Source of the DNA: Bifidobacterium pullorum subsp. gallinarum
Lineage (GTDB): Bacteria > Actinomycetota > Actinomycetes > Actinomycetales > Bifidobacteriaceae
DNA length: 64,000 nt
Assembly: GCF_000741215.1 (NCBI RefSeq)
Contig: NZ_JGYX01000004.1
Location: 1 to 64,000, forward strand
Reading direction: 5' to 3'
Below the pieces are notes generated by a model that was not told the origin of the DNA, made no database searches, and saw only the letters and a list, made by a program, of their open reading frames with translations. This document shows positions 11,074 through 22,277 of the stretch, one piece after another (positions within the stretch are counted from its first letter, which is position 1; each line of letters opens with the position of its first letter). The position numbers and the translations under genes are program-made.

Positions 11074-12927
11074 TCACACCCGTTCTGCGATTGCGACGCA
11101 ATGGCGACCGCCCACGGCGATGCCCCAGCGTAGACGCCCTTGCGCGTTATCGGGCAGTCGCTCGTCATACCACCGCTCGGTGATCTGCCGCAACGCCTCG
11201 CCAGCTTTGGCTCTCAGTTCATCATCGAGTGTCTTGCCATCCACGCCATCGGCCGGACGCACGTACTTCATCTCGATGGTAATCACCGGCCTTGGCCCAG
11301 GCGCCGCGAACATCGCACCGAAGGTGCCAGGCAACGCAGGCTCCAAACGAAGATCATACCGCCCGTATCCGGCCTCCTTGTTGGACAAGGGGTCACCGTA
11401 GCCGGAAACGCCGAAGCATAGCCCCATCAGCAGCATATGGCAGGAATTCTCCGATACCACATCGAAGCTGGATGTGGAATCACGCAGTATCGCGCCCAGT
11501 TCGGCGTTCAACGTCTCAGCATCGCCCTTGGCCAATGCCTCATGGAACCGGGCCAAGCGCCGCTCGCCCTCCATGGAGTCGGTGGACGAGGCGAACCGAC
11601 CGATGATCTCGTCACGGTACAGTCCGGCGATTTCCAGATCCGGGATGCGCAGCCGGCGCAGCAATCTGGTCTGCCCCGGGAAACCGGTGTCCTCGGTGGT
11701 CAGGTAGCCGGCCAGATACAGCATGGACCACACGGCGTCCTTTCGGATGCCCAGATCGGGAAATACCACGCTCAGGTCCAGCGGGGCGGTCACCACACCG
11801 CCCGGCTGCATGAGGTCATAAACCTGCTGCAAGGTGTCCGCATCCGCCCGGCGCAGCAAATCGCCGATGAGGCTGTTGCCGGACGTGTTGCCCCAATAGC
11901 TGTCCGCCGCGCAGTCGTTATCGAGATAGTTCAGCACGCTCCACGGGTTGTAGACATCCTGAGTGCCGAAACGATAGCCGTCGTACCATTGCCGGGCCGT
12001 GTCCTGGCAATCCCGACTGAACCCCAGATAACTCAGCAGCGCGGAAACCTCCGCTTCGGTGAAGCCGTAGCGTTCATCGAACCTATCCGACAACGCCGTG
12101 TTCACCACCAGATTGTTCAGATCGCTGAAAATCGACTCCTTGCTGATGCGCTGCACCCCGGTCAGGCAGGCGAGGGCCAGCACGTTGTCGTTGTCCTTGA
12201 GCGTGCCGGTCAGCCAGATTTTGAGGAATGCCACGGCCTCCTCGTAATATCCGCCGTTCGGCGCGGAATACGAAGCCATCACGGGCGCATCGTATTCGTC
12301 GATCAGCACCACCACCTTATGCCGGTGATGCTCGTTGAGCATCAGCGCCAATCGCCGCAACGAGTCGCTGTAATCCCCCGTATCCGCCTGTCCCGAGGCG
12401 ATACGCCGGAAATAACGGCGCTCCCCGTCATTCAACCGTTCGCTGGACGCCAGATAATCATGACGGTTATATTCAACGGCGATCATCTGCTTCAGCGAAT
12501 CGAATGTCGCTTCCCACGTCAACCCTTTGGCGGCAATCATGCTCAGACTGATCACCGGATACACGCCCTGATGCTCACGCCAGTTGCCGCCGTCGGCCTG
12601 CCATACGGCGGTTCCCTCAAACAGCGCCGCACGACTGCGCCCGTCCGGTGGCAGTTCGAAGAACGTGCGCATCATCGTGAGATTCAACGACTTGCCGAAC
12701 CTGCGCGGGCGGCAGAACAGCGTGACCGCGTAATTGCTGTCCAGCAGATCGGCGATGAGCTGGGTCTTATCCACATACACCGAATCGGCAGCCACGCCTT
12801 CGAACGAGCTATGCCCGATCGGCAACCGTTTGCGACCGGTACGGTCCACGATGCACGCACCCGGCGCACGCCACACCCCGTTACCGCATGATTCCAGCGC
12901 CACACATCGCCCAGCATGCTCAGTCAT
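11074..12927 (-). CDS. AAA-ATPase-like protein with C-terminal PD-(D/E)XK-type domain
   Basis: This 617-residue protein matches the AAA-ATPase_like + DUF1703/PD-(D/E)XK family, found in many copies in gut anaerobes. Near the N terminus are the family's PIGHSSFEGV, VYVDKTQLIADLLD and FCRPRRFGKSLNLTMM; the last replaces a classical P-loop (RRFGKS). A Walker-B-like VVVLIDEYDAPV and the NPWSVLNYL block follow. The C-terminal third has a nuclease-like region ending in VITIEMKYVRP. Function is unproven; mobile or selfish nuclease roles have been proposed for the family. The start at 12927 has GGAGGTG close upstream. Single-gene transcription is likely, and it may be a laterally acquired accessory gene. 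Confidence 0.82.
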   Translation of the reverse strand: MTEHAGRCVALESCGNGVWRAPGACIVDRTGRKRLPIGHSSFEGVAADSVYVDKTQLIADLLDSNYAVTLFCRPRRFGKSLNLTMMRTFFELPPDGRSRAALFEGTAVWQADGGNWREHQGVYPVISLSMIAAKGLTWEATFDSLKQMIAVEYNRHDYLASSERLNDGERRYFRRIASGQADTGDYSDSLRRLALMLNEHHRHKVVVLIDEYDAPVMASYSAPNGGYYEEAVAFLKIWLTGTLKDNDNVLALACLTGVQRISKESIFSDLNNLVVNTALSDRFDERYGFTEAEVSALLSYLGFSRDCQDTARQWYDGYRFGTQDVYNPWSVLNYLDNDCAADSYWGNTSGNSLIGDLLRRADADTLQQVYDLMQPGGVVTAPLDLSVVFPDLGIRKDAVWSMLYLAGYLTTEDTGFPGQTRLLRRLRIPDLEIAGLYRDEIIGRFASSTDSMEGERRLARFHEALAKGDAETLNAELGAILRDSTSSFDVVSENSCHMLLMGLCFGVSGYGDPLSNKEAGYGRYDLRLEPALPGTFGAMFAAPGPRPVITIEMKYVRPADGVDGKTLDDELRAKAGEALRQITERWYDERLPDNAQGRLRWGIAVGGRHCVAIAERV

Positions 12928-13040
12928 CAGCGCACCTCCGTTCCGGTTCCAGTGTAATCCGCCACGCCCGTCCCAATCCACCCTTCGGATTCCCGACAGC
13001 GATGCACCACCTTACCTGCGTCTGCGGTTCGGCAGTGGCA

Positions 13041-14450
13041 TCAGAACAGTTCGGCCTGTTCGAATTCGTCGGATTCGGCAGGGTCGTTCGCATGCGGTGC
13101 GAAGGCGGCGGGGCCCTCCTCGGCCAGGAGTCCGGCTGCGGCGTCGGATCGGCGGCGCAGGACCGAATCGAGCATCACCGCGTCGGGCGAGACCAGGAAC
13201 GCACGGTCGTTGACGCCGCCCAGATACAGGCCGTCGAGCCTCTCCACGCGCGAGAGCGCCACGTACCCCATGCCGGGCGCGAACGTCCGGCGCAGGTCCA
13301 TCACGGCCCGGTCCAACGTCATGCCCTGCGACTTGTGGATCGTGATCGCCCACGCGCAGCGCAACGGCACCTGCTTGACGCTGGCGAGCACGGTCTCGCC
13401 GTCCATCATCTCCCAGGAGGCCTGCTTCATCGTCACGATATTGCCGTTCTCGAACTCCACGATCGGCCAGCCGCCCTTGGATTCGGGCGCGAACCCGCGC
13501 ACCGTACCGATCGACCCGTTGACGTACTGGTGGTCGGCGTCGTTGCGCAGCGCCATCACGGCGGCCCCGGTCTTCAATACCAGGTGCTCCGGCGCGAGCA
13601 TGTTCTTCTTCAACCGGTCCACCAGGTTGACCGGACCGGCCGATTCGGCATAGAACCCGTGCTCGTCGTCCTCGATCTGCGCAAGCCGCAGGTCGTTCAG
13701 GCCGTCGGCCTGCCGGTTGACCGGGAACAGGTGCACGGCCACCTCGCCGGCCACGGGTTCCAGCCCCAGCCGGGAGGAGAGCACCATGCGATCGCCGTCA
13801 TCCACCCTGCCCTGACGGATGTCGGTCAGCACGGTGAGCAGTTCGCCGGTATCCTGGCGATGTTGCTCGGTCAGGTAGCAGACGGTCGGGTTCAGTTCCG
13901 GCCAGACCAACGATTCGGTGACGAAGCCCTCCGGGTTGCGTCCGGCCTTGGCGTAGCGTTCGCGGGCGGCCACGAATTCGGGGGCCGGGGCGATGACGTC
14001 GTTGTTCCGCCCGGAGACGCTGACCGGCGGCAGCTGGAAGAAGTCGCCGGAGAGCACGACCTGCATGCCGCCGAACGGGCGCGGATCACGCCGGATGATG
14101 CGGCAGACCTGATCGACCATGTCGAACAGCCAGGCGTGCAACATCGAGACCTCGTCGATGACGAGGATGTCGGTGTCCTGGATCTTGCGCCGGCGGCGGG
14201 ACCGGATGAGTTTGAGCAGCGGCTCGGTCAGCGCGGTGGCCACGCCGATGCCGCTCCATGAGTGGATGGTCTGGCCGTTGATATGCGTGGAGGCGATGCC
14301 GGTGGACGCGGTGACGGCCACGCTGGCGCCCTCGGCGCGGGCGTTGCGGATGAACTCGTTAAGTACGTACGTCTTGCCCGCACCGGGCGCACCGGTGAGG
14401 AACACGTTCGCGCCCGCATTCAGGATTGCCATCGCCTCGGATTGCAGCAT
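13041..14450 (-). CDS. Pif1/RecD-like superfamily 1 DNA helicase
   Basis: A 469-residue ATP-dependent helicase. Walker A (TGAPGAGKTYVL) starts near residue 19. Motif Ia (VTASTGIASTHINGQTIHSW), Walker B (ILVIDEVSMLHAWLFD) and motif III (VVLSGDFFQLPPV) follow. Near the C terminus are the UvrD_C_2-type WAITIHKSQGMTLD and GMGYVALSRVERLDGLYL blocks. The domain order fits bacterial Pif1-like helicases, which resolve G-quadruplexes and R-loops in related proteins; the actual substrate here is unknown. The ATG at 14450 has GGAGGA four to five bases ahead. orn lies 65 bases upstream on the same strand. Confidence 0.87.
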   Translation of the reverse strand: MLQSEAMAILNAGANVFLTGAPGAGKTYVLNEFIRNARAEGASVAVTASTGIASTHINGQTIHSWSGIGVATALTEPLLKLIRSRRRRKIQDTDILVIDEVSMLHAWLFDMVDQVCRIIRRDPRPFGGMQVVLSGDFFQLPPVSVSGRNNDVIAPAPEFVAARERYAKAGRNPEGFVTESLVWPELNPTVCYLTEQHRQDTGELLTVLTDIRQGRVDDGDRMVLSSRLGLEPVAGEVAVHLFPVNRQADGLNDLRLAQIEDDEHGFYAESAGPVNLVDRLKKNMLAPEHLVLKTGAAVMALRNDADHQYVNGSIGTVRGFAPESKGGWPIVEFENGNIVTMKQASWEMMDGETVLASVKQVPLRCAWAITIHKSQGMTLDRAVMDLRRTFAPGMGYVALSRVERLDGLYLGGVNDRAFLVSPDAVMLDSVLRRRSDAAAGLLAEEGPAAFAPHANDPAESDEFEQAELF

Positions 14451-14515
14451 GCCGTCCTCCTCACCGGTATCGTCCGGGGATCGCCGACGCTCCCGTCAAC
14501 GATTCCCCACGGGAA

Positions 14516-15193
14516 CTACTCCCCCAGCGGACTGCCGTTCCGCTCGTAGGTGCGCAGCAGGCTCGTCTGTTCGATGCGCGCGGCGGCATCGGCCGCGGCC
14601 CGGTCGTCGGGGCCGGGCGCGGGCACGAACAGCAGGTCGCGGTAGTAGCGCAGTTCGTCGATCGATTCGATGATGTCGGCGAGTGCGCGGTGGCCGCCGT
14701 ACTTGGCGGGCTTGTGGTTGTATACGGTCGGATACCAGCGGCGCGAAAGTTCCTTGATGGTGCTCACGTCGATGACACGGTAATGCAGGTGCTCCATCAG
14801 ACCGGGCATGTAACGGTCGAGGAACTTCTTGTCGGAGCCCACGGAATTGCCGGCCAGCAGCGGGCGCACGCCCTTGGGTGTGAAGCGCCGCACGTATTCG
14901 ATGACCTTGGACTCCGCCTCGGCCACGTCCAGGCCATGCTCCCACTCGTTGATCAGCCCGGAGTGGGTGTGCATCCTGCGCACGAAGTCGTTCATCTGGT
15001 CCACGGCGGTCTGGCTGGGCTTGATGACGTAGTCGATGCCCTCGTCGAGCACGTTCAGGTCGAAGTCGGTGGGGACCACGGAGATCTCGACCAGTTCGTC
15101 ATGGAAGATGTCCAGGCCGGTCATCTCGCAGTCGATCCAGATCAGGCGGGAATCCTGCGCCGTGTAGGTCTCGTTGTCATGTGCGTCCACCAT
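14516..15193 (-). CDS. orn: Oligoribonuclease (DEDDh 3'-5' exonuclease)
   Basis: Degrades 2-5 nt RNA oligonucleotides to mononucleotides in the last step of mRNA decay, and pGpG where c-di-GMP is present. The 225-residue product has the DEDDh residues in [11 protein letters not shown] (Exo I), [17 protein letters not shown] (Exo II) and [13 protein letters not shown] (Exo III with its His). The C-terminal tail is about 40 residues longer than E. coli Orn, which is common in actinobacteria. The start at 15193 is chosen over upstream ATGs because the conserved reading begins there and GAGG precedes it. orn is the first gene of a possible orn-helicase unit. Confidence 0.93.
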   Translation of the reverse strand: MVDAHDNETYTAQDSRLIWIDCEMTGLDIFHDELVEISVVPTDFDLNVLDEGIDYVIKPSQTAVDQMNDFVRRMHTHSGLINEWEHGLDVAEAESKVIEYVRRFTPKGVRPLLAGNSVGSDKKFLDRYMPGLMEHLHYRVIDVSTIKELSRRWYPTVYNHKPAKYGGHRALADIIESIDELRYYRDLLFVPAPGPDDRAAADAAARIEQTSLLRTYERNGSPLGE

Positions 15194-15252
15194 CGTGTGC
15201 CTCGTTTCCTTCGGACGTGTACGGAACAGACCACTATATATCACCTATGAAA

Positions 15253-15279
15253 CATCCTCCCCTCTGGGAGGGGAGGATG
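15253..15279 (-). terminator. Terminator after guaB
   Basis: An 11-bp perfect stem (CATCCTCCCCT / AGGGGAGGATG) with a 5-base loop lies 76 bases past the guaB stop. On the minus strand it is followed by TTTCATAG. It separates guaB from orn. Confidence 0.75.
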
Positions 15280-15354
15280 AGATGGCTTACGGGGACACGC
15301 GCTGGGGTTTCTTACGGAATCACTCCGTCAGTCCGCTGCGGCGCCCTCCGCGGA

Positions 15355-16914
<1,560 letters not shown>

Positions 16915-16929
16915 CTAAAAGCAGGGACT

Positions 16930-16948
16930 GACACGGCTCCGCCGTGTG
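16930..16948 (-). terminator. Possible weak terminator between the wecA-like gene and guaB
   Basis: A short ACACGG/CCGTGT stem with a CTCCG loop lies about 40 bases past the wecA-like stop. There is no clear T-tract, so it may only be a pause or mRNA-end hairpin. Confidence 0.35.
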
Positions 16949-16985
16949 TCGCCGCGGCCCGTCACCTTGTTTTCCGGTGCCGCCG

Positions 16986-18209
16986 TCAGTCCGAAACCCC
17001 GGCCTTGTCCCCGGTGCCGACGCCGGCGGACGCACCGTCGCCATCGCCATCGGACGCCTTCGGTCCGCCCGCCGCAGCCGCCCGTCGCGCCGCCTCCAGC
17101 CGCGCGTTCTCCGCACGCAATTCCGGGATGCGATGCTTGAGATACGGGTACATCGTGGCCACGGTCAGCAGCACCACCGCCATCGCGAAACCGATCGCCA
17201 CAAACCGCGCGGGGAAGAACAGGATCATGATCGAGCCGAACGAGATCAGCGCGGCCCACCCCCACAGAATCAGCACGGCCCCCTGCACCGAGTGGCCGAT
17301 CTTCAGCATCCGGTGATGCAGATGCATACGATCGGGGTGCATCGGCGACTGGCCCTTGCGCAGACGCCGCACAATCGCCATGCACATATCCAGTACCGGC
17401 AGGAACAGCACCAGCACCGGCAGCAGGATCGGCATGAACACCGGCAGGTAGATGCTGGTGTGGATCGACGCCGGATCCAAGCGACCGGTCATGATGATCG
17501 ACGCGCAGGTGATCAGGTATCCGAGCAGCATGGAACCGGAGTCGCCCATGAATAGTTTGGCCGGATGCCAGTTGTGCAGGATGAAGCCCACGCAGATGCC
17601 CACCATCGCCACGTCGATCAGGGTGGCCATCGACGCGTACGACGGCGAGGAACGGGCGATGATATAGGAGTAGATCGCGAACGCGATGCCGCCGATCGCC
17701 ACGATGCCGGACGCCAGACCATCCAGGCCGTCCACGAAATTCACCGCGTTGATCGACACCACAATCAGGAACGCCGTAATCGCGATCGACAACGTCGGCG
17801 AGGCCGCGAACAGCGAGCCGATCGGCAGCGAGATGATCTGCAGCCCGCCCCACGCCACGAACACGGCGATCAGCAGCTGGCCGGCCATCTTCAACATCCA
17901 ATCCAGATCCCACAGGTCGTCGGCCATGCCCAGCAGGCAGATCGCCACCGCCCCCGCAAGCACCACCCAAGCCTGGTGATTGTTCTGGAACAGCCCGCTG
18001 ACGAACGGAATGTGGCTGGCGAACAGCATCGCCACCGCGAACCCCAGCATCATGGCCAGGCCGCCCATACGCGGCGTGGGAATCGTATGCACGTCACGCG
18101 CGCGCACCTTGCCGACCGCACCAATCTGAATGGCCAGATGGCGGATCAACGGGGTGAGCAGGAACGTGGCACCGCCGGCGATCGCGGCGATGAACAGGTA
18201 GACCCTCAT
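16986..18209 (-). CDS. Undecaprenyl/decaprenyl-phosphate sugar-1-phosphate transferase (WecA/MraY family)
   Basis: An integral membrane glycosyltransferase of 407 residues that moves a HexNAc-1-phosphate from a UDP-sugar to a polyprenyl phosphate. This starts assembly of cell-wall polymers or linkage units. About 10-11 transmembrane helices are visible. Catalytic motifs of the family are present: DVHTIPTPRMGGLAMM near residue 40, the MADDLWDLDWMLKMAGQLL Asp-Asp motif, NAVNFVDGLDGLASG, and the HPAKLFMGDSGSMLLGY loop. A His-rich loop (HPDRMHLHHRML) near residue 295 is the WecA-type HIHH equivalent. The C-terminal ~60 residues are cytoplasmic and low complexity. The start overlaps the tsaC stop by four bases, so the two are translationally coupled. 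Confidence 0.9.
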   Translation of the reverse strand: MRVYLFIAAIAGGATFLLTPLIRHLAIQIGAVGKVRARDVHTIPTPRMGGLAMMLGFAVAMLFASHIPFVSGLFQNNHQAWVVLAGAVAICLLGMADDLWDLDWMLKMAGQLLIAVFVAWGGLQIISLPIGSLFAASPTLSIAITAFLIVVSINAVNFVDGLDGLASGIVAIGGIAFAIYSYIIARSSPSYASMATLIDVAMVGICVGFILHNWHPAKLFMGDSGSMLLGYLITCASIIMTGRLDPASIHTSIYLPVFMPILLPVLVLFLPVLDMCMAIVRRLRKGQSPMHPDRMHLHHRMLKIGHSVQGAVLILWGWAALISFGSIMILFFPARFVAIGFAMAVVLLTVATMYPYLKHRIPELRAENARLEAARRAAAAGGPKASDGDGDGASAGVGTGDKAGVSD

Positions 18210-18865
18210 GCGCCGAGACCTCCACCGTTCACGATCAGCGCCTTGCGGATCACCGGCTCGCGGATCACGCCCTCGCGCAGGATGGCGATCCCGTCACGTG
18301 CCAACGGGTCGGCGGCCACCACGGTGCTGGACACATGCCCCTGCGTCGGGCCGCCGTCCAGATACAGATCCACGGCGCCGCCCAAGGCGGCCTCGGCCTC
18401 CTCGACGGTCTGCGCGCTTTCGCCGCCGGAGCGGTTCGCGCTCGAGGCGGCCAACGGACCGGTGGCCTTGAGAATGCGCAGGCTCAACGCGGAATTGGGG
18501 ATGCGGATGCCCTGCGTGCGCGCACCCGATGGGGTCTGCTGCACCGTCCCCAGTGCGCAATCCTCGCGGGCCACCGCAATCGGGGAGAATGCGCCCGGCA
18601 GGAACGCCGCCGCCAGACGGTTCAACGGCACCGGCAAATCCAGGCCCAGCGCATCGAGCTCCTCGATCGAGGACAGCAGCACCTGCAGCGCCTTGAACCG
18701 CGGACGACCCTTGATCTCATAGATACGGTCGATGGCCTTGGCATTGAACGGGTCACAGGCCACTCCGTATACCGTATCCGTCGGCACCACCACCAGACCG
18801 CCGTTGCGAATGATTTCAGCGGCCTCGGCAAGGGAATCGTCATCGACCTTGCGAATCGCACTCAT
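18206..18865 (-). CDS. tsaC: L-threonylcarbamoyladenylate synthase (Sua5/YrdC family)
   Basis: Makes threonylcarbamoyl-AMP from Thr, bicarbonate and ATP for the t6A37 modification of ANN-decoding tRNAs. The 219-residue product has the YrdC fold: VVPTDTVYGVACDPF near residue 30, IYEIKGRPRFKALQVLL, a GIRIPNSALSLRIL block and SSANRSGGESAQT. It lacks the extra C-terminal domain of long Sua5 proteins. The ATG at 18865 has GGGAGG 5 bases upstream; a GTG two codons earlier would overlap the binding site. It lies in the actinobacterial prfA-prmC-sua5-rfe order and overlaps the wecA-like gene downstream. Confidence 0.93.
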   Translation of the reverse strand: MSAIRKVDDDSLAEAAEIIRNGGLVVVPTDTVYGVACDPFNAKAIDRIYEIKGRPRFKALQVLLSSIEELDALGLDLPVPLNRLAAAFLPGAFSPIAVAREDCALGTVQQTPSGARTQGIRIPNSALSLRILKATGPLAASSANRSGGESAQTVEEAEAALGGAVDLYLDGGPTQGHVSSTVVAADPLARDGIAILREGVIREPVIRKALIVNGGGLGA

Positions 18866-19036
18866 CGGCACCTCCCGTTTACGTCCTCATTACAACCTTA
18901 CTATTGCACCATCGGTATGCGACGAGCAACAGGCCCCGGGCACGGTCGCCGTCCCAACGGCAACCGGCGTCCAAGGGCAGCACATGCAACCAGCAACGCG
19001 CACCTCAAACCTCATACCATCTAGGAAAGGACGCCA

Positions 19037-19738
19037 ATGGACCGCGCACCCCACACCCCTCAGCACACCCCGCAACCGTCCTCCGGCGAGATGCCTCCCG
19101 TCGAACTGCGCACGCCCCGCCGCTCGGAGCGCGAGGAGATGATGGACGGCAAGCTCTACAACCCGGCCGACCCGGAGCTGTCGGCATTGCGCGAACGCGC
19201 TGGCGACCTGTGCACCAGGTTCAACGCGCTACCGCGCGGCGATCATGAGGCCCGGGCCGCCGTGCTGGATGAGCTGCTCCCCCACCATGGCGAGGATCTG
19301 GACGTTCTGGGGCCAGTGTTCTTCGACTATGGCGTGCACACCACGATGGGCGATCGCGTGTTCGCCAACTTCAATTTCACGGTGCTCGACTGCGCGCCTG
19401 TCACCATCGGCGACGACGTGTTGTTCGGCCCGAACGTGTCCCTGCTGCCGCCGATGCATCCGCTGCGCTGGCAGGACCGCAACGTGCGCAAGGCAGCGGA
19501 CGGCTCGACATACGACTACGAATACGGCAGGCCGATCGTCATCGGCTCGAACTGCTGGTTCGGCGGTAATGTCACCGTGTTGGGCGGCGTGACCATCGGC
19601 GAAGGCTGCGTCATCGGAGCCGGCGCCGTGGTGACTAAGGACATTCCGCCGCATTCGGTGGCGGTGGGCAATCCCGCGCGGGTGATCCGCACGATCACCG
19701 ACGCCGACGCCTCCGCGCTGCAGGACTATGCGCAATAG
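19037..19738 (+). CDS. Sugar O-acetyltransferase, left-handed beta-helix (maltose O-acetyltransferase type)
   Basis: Acetyl-CoA-dependent transferase of 233 residues. After a variable ~38-residue N terminus comes the maltose-acetyltransferase domain (KLYNPADPELSALRERA). Hexapeptide repeats follow with FDYGVHTTMGDRVFANFNFTV, the VLFGPNVSLLPPMHPL catalytic His region, and ending in VGNPARVIRTI. The substrate may be a sugar or galactoside; it cannot be fixed from sequence. It is encoded opposite to the surrounding prmC-tsaC genes, and its last 13 bases overlap the end of prmC, converging. GGAAAGGA sits just ahead of the ATG. Confidence 0.88.
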   Translation: MDRAPHTPQHTPQPSSGEMPPVELRTPRRSEREEMMDGKLYNPADPELSALRERAGDLCTRFNALPRGDHEARAAVLDELLPHHGEDLDVLGPVFFDYGVHTTMGDRVFANFNFTVLDCAPVTIGDDVLFGPNVSLLPPMHPLRWQDRNVRKAADGSTYDYEYGRPIVIGSNCWFGGNVTVLGGVTIGEGCVIGAGAVVTKDIPPHSVAVGNPARVIRTITDADASALQDYAQ

Positions 19739-20685
19739 TCGTCACGCCGGGCGACCAGATACCGGGGCCGTGCTGTCCAATCCCGGCCGGTGCGGGCGTG
19801 GTTGAAGCCGTGGGCCTGCGCGTAGGCGACCAGCGCGGCACCCTGGCTGATGTCATGTTCCATGACGAGCAGACCGCCCGGGCGCAGCAGCGCGGCAGCT
19901 CGGTCGATGATGCGTCCGGGAATCAGCAGGCCATCCGGAGAGCCACCGTACAGCGCCAACTGCGGATCATGATCGCGGACCTCGGGTTGTTCGGGGATCT
20001 CGGATTCGGGCACATACGGTGGATTGGTGACCACCAGATCCACGGTGCCGTCCAGTTCGGCGAGCGTATCGGGGTCGGTCGCGTCCCCGAGCACCAGGTG
20101 GTACCGACCGTCTATGCCGGAGCCAGTTCTGGCCGTTCCCAATACGGCTTCGGCGTTGCGGCGAGTCCATGCGGCGGTGCGTTCGCTGAGCTCGACCGCC
20201 CAGACCTCGGCATCGGCGGTTTCGGTCACGATCGATAGGCCGATCGCACCGCTGCCGGCGCACAGATCGACAACGCGCGGCGCGGTGATGCGCTGCACCG
20301 CCAACCAATCCAGCCCCTCCTGCACCACAAGCTCGGTTTCGGGCCGCGGGATGAACACGCCCGGGCCGACGGCGAGGTCGAGGTAGCGGAACGGGGCGTG
20401 GCCGACGATGTACTGCAACGGCTCCCGTGCTGCACGACGGGCAAGCATGGCGTCGAAACGCCGCTCGGGAACCCCCTCTACGGAGGGGGCGGGGGAAACG
20501 CCTTCCGCGGAGTGTTCCTCCGCAAGGGCGGCAATCGACTTCCCCAGCAGCATGGCCTTGTCCACGTCGCTGAGACTGCAACCGCAGGCTTCGGCCAGCA
20601 GCAGTTTGGCGTCATGTTCGGGGGTGTCCACACCGGCGTCGCGCAGCGTGGCCGCCGCGCGACGGATGGCCTGTTCGACGTTCAT
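19726..20685 (-). CDS. prmC: Release-factor glutamine N5-methyltransferase
   Basis: Methylates the Gln of the GGQ motif in RF1/RF2 with S-adenosylmethionine. The 319-residue product has an N-terminal helical RF-binding domain, then a Rossmann SAM domain with VVDLCAGSGAIGLSI and the diagnostic NPPY motif in LVVTNPPYVPESEI. The linker at about residues 50-75 is longer and more acidic than usual. The start overlaps the prfA stop (TGATG), giving translational coupling to its own substrate gene. The 3' end overlaps the convergent acetyltransferase by 13 bases. Confidence 0.95.
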   Translation of the reverse strand: MNVEQAIRRAAATLRDAGVDTPEHDAKLLLAEACGCSLSDVDKAMLLGKSIAALAEEHSAEGVSPAPSVEGVPERRFDAMLARRAAREPLQYIVGHAPFRYLDLAVGPGVFIPRPETELVVQEGLDWLAVQRITAPRVVDLCAGSGAIGLSIVTETADAEVWAVELSERTAAWTRRNAEAVLGTARTGSGIDGRYHLVLGDATDPDTLAELDGTVDLVVTNPPYVPESEIPEQPEVRDHDPQLALYGGSPDGLLIPGRIIDRAAALLRPGGLLVMEHDISQGAALVAYAQAHGFNHARTGRDWTARPRYLVARRDDYCA

Positions 20686-21773
20686 CAGCTCTGGCGTGCG
20701 AGGCGCTCGGCCTCGTCGGCCTGGATGTCGGAGTCGATGACGGCCTGCAGGTCGCCGTCGAGCACCTGATCCAGGTTGTAGGCCTTGTAGTTCGTGCGAT
20801 GGTCGACGATGCGGTTCTCCGGGAAGTTGTAGGTGCGGATGCGTTCGGAGCGGTCGAGCGAACGCACCTGGGAGTGACGCAGGTCGGCGGCCTCGGCTGC
20901 CTCCTGCTCGTGTTTCATGGCCAGCAGCCTCGACTTGAGCACGCGCAGTGCGGCCGCGCGGTTCTGGATCTGCGACTTCTCATCCTGCATGCTCACCACG
21001 ATGCCGGTCGGGATATGCGTCATGCGCACCGCCGAATACGTGGTGTTCACCGACTGGCCGCCCGGACCGGAGCTCATGAAGATGTCGATCTTCAGGTCCT
21101 TCGGGTCGATCTCGATCTCGTCGTTGTCGTCGTCGGCTTCGGGGAACACGATCACGCCGGCCGCGGAGGTCTGGATGCGTCCCTGCGATTCGGTGACGGG
21201 GATGCGCTGCACGCGGTGCACGCCGCCCTCGTATTTCAGGCTGGCCCACACGCCGTCCTCAGGAGCCGGCGTGCCCTTGGCCCGGATGGCCACCTGCACG
21301 TCCTTGATGCCGCCCAGCTCGGTGCGGTTCTCGCTCTGGATGGTGGTGGTCCAGCCGCGCTTCTCCGCATACCGCAGGTACATGCGCAGCAGGTCGCCGG
21401 CGAACAGCGCGGCCTCTTCGCCGCCGGTGCCGGCCTTGATCTCCATGATGGTGTCCCGTGCGTCGTCCGGATCGCGCGGGATCAGCGCCGTGTGCAGCTT
21501 CTCCTGCACGGCGGGCAGCTCCGCCTCCAGCCGCCGGGCCTCTTCGGCGAAATCGGGGTCCTCGGAGGCCATCTCACGGGCGGCCTCCAGATCGTCACGC
21601 ACCTGCAGGTAGGCGGTGTATGCGGACACGATCGAACCGAGCTCGGCGTGGCGGCGGCCCAGCTTGCGCATCTTGTCCGGGTCGGAGGCGACCTCCGGCT
21701 GGCTCATCTCCTGCTCGATGCGGCGGTATTCCTCCAACGCGGTCTGCGCCGCGGGGAACTGTTCGTCTGCCAT
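20685..21773 (-). CDS. prfA: Peptide chain release factor 1
   Basis: Recognises UAA and UAG stop codons and triggers peptide release. The 362-residue product has the coiled N-terminal domain, a codon-recognition loop in the usual region, and the peptidyl-transferase GGQ motif in [18 protein letters not shown] near residue 235. The start at 21773 is preceded by GGAGACGAG. It lies between rpmE and prmC, the normal neighbours, and shares one base with the prmC start. Confidence 0.96.
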   Translation of the reverse strand: MADEQFPAAQTALEEYRRIEQEMSQPEVASDPDKMRKLGRRHAELGSIVSAYTAYLQVRDDLEAAREMASEDPDFAEEARRLEAELPAVQEKLHTALIPRDPDDARDTIMEIKAGTGGEEAALFAGDLLRMYLRYAEKRGWTTTIQSENRTELGGIKDVQVAIRAKGTPAPEDGVWASLKYEGGVHRVQRIPVTESQGRIQTSAAGVIVFPEADDDNDEIEIDPKDLKIDIFMSSGPGGQSVNTTYSAVRMTHIPTGIVVSMQDEKSQIQNRAAALRVLKSRLLAMKHEQEAAEAADLRHSQVRSLDRSERIRTYNFPENRIVDHRTNYKAYNLDQVLDGDLQAVIDSDIQADEAERLARQS

Positions 21774-21820
21774 GTGCTGCTCGTCTCCGTTCGATTCGAT
21801 ATGTATTGGCGGATATACAA

Positions 21821-21878
21821 CAACGCCAGTCCCGCGGCGGCACGCCGAAGCGCGCCGAGCCTGCCGGGGCTGGCGTTG
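21821..21878 (-). terminator. Terminator after rpmE
   Basis: A long stem (CAACGCCAG-CCCG against CGGG-CTGGCGTTG, one mismatch, 30-base loop region) begins 7 bases past the rpmE stop. Its position suggests a terminator or attenuator between rpmE and prfA, but no T-run follows. Confidence 0.55.
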
Positions 21879-21884
21879 AGGAAG

Positions 21885-22097
21885 CTACTTGCTGCGCTTG
21901 CCGTAACGCTTCTCGAAACGGGCCACGCGACCACCGGTGTCGAGGATCTTCTGCTTGCCGGTGTAGAACGGATGGCACTTCGAGCACACGTCGGCCGTCA
22001 TGGCTTCGCCCTTGTAGGTCGAACGGGTGACGAAGGTGTTGCCGCACGAGCACGTGACCTGAACGGCATGATAATCGGGATGAATACCCTGCTTCAT
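21885..22097 (-). CDS. rpmE: 50S ribosomal protein L31, zinc-binding type
   Basis: The 70-residue ribosomal protein of the large subunit. It is the zinc-binding (C+) form: Cys16, Cys18, Cys38 and Cys41 are present (TCSCGNTF and [14 protein letters not shown]). Such forms are replaced by Cys-less paralogues under zinc starvation in many actinobacteria; no paralogue is in the window. AGGAGACACC immediately precedes the ATG. It is followed by prfA, as in other actinobacteria. Confidence 0.97.
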   Translation of the reverse strand: MKQGIHPDYHAVQVTCSCGNTFVTRSTYKGEAMTADVCSKCHPFYTGKQKILDTGGRVARFEKRYGKRSK

Positions 22098-22277
22098 GGT
22101 GTCTCCTAAGGAATTCGGGGGACCCGGGTCGCTTGCCCCTATGGCTGGCGTGAACCGGAACCTATGGGATTGTATGCACAGGCACGGACAGATCCGATGC
22201 GCACCACATACGGACGGCGAGCCGTCTGCCTTCCGGGCCAGCGGATTCCGGAGTCGGGTGGTTCGCTGATTGGCGAG

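Noticed and set aside
10884..11183. Short frames in the 10.8-11.2 kb gap
   Set aside because: None has a ribosome site, motifs or sensible composition; both strands give overlapping Arg-rich frames.
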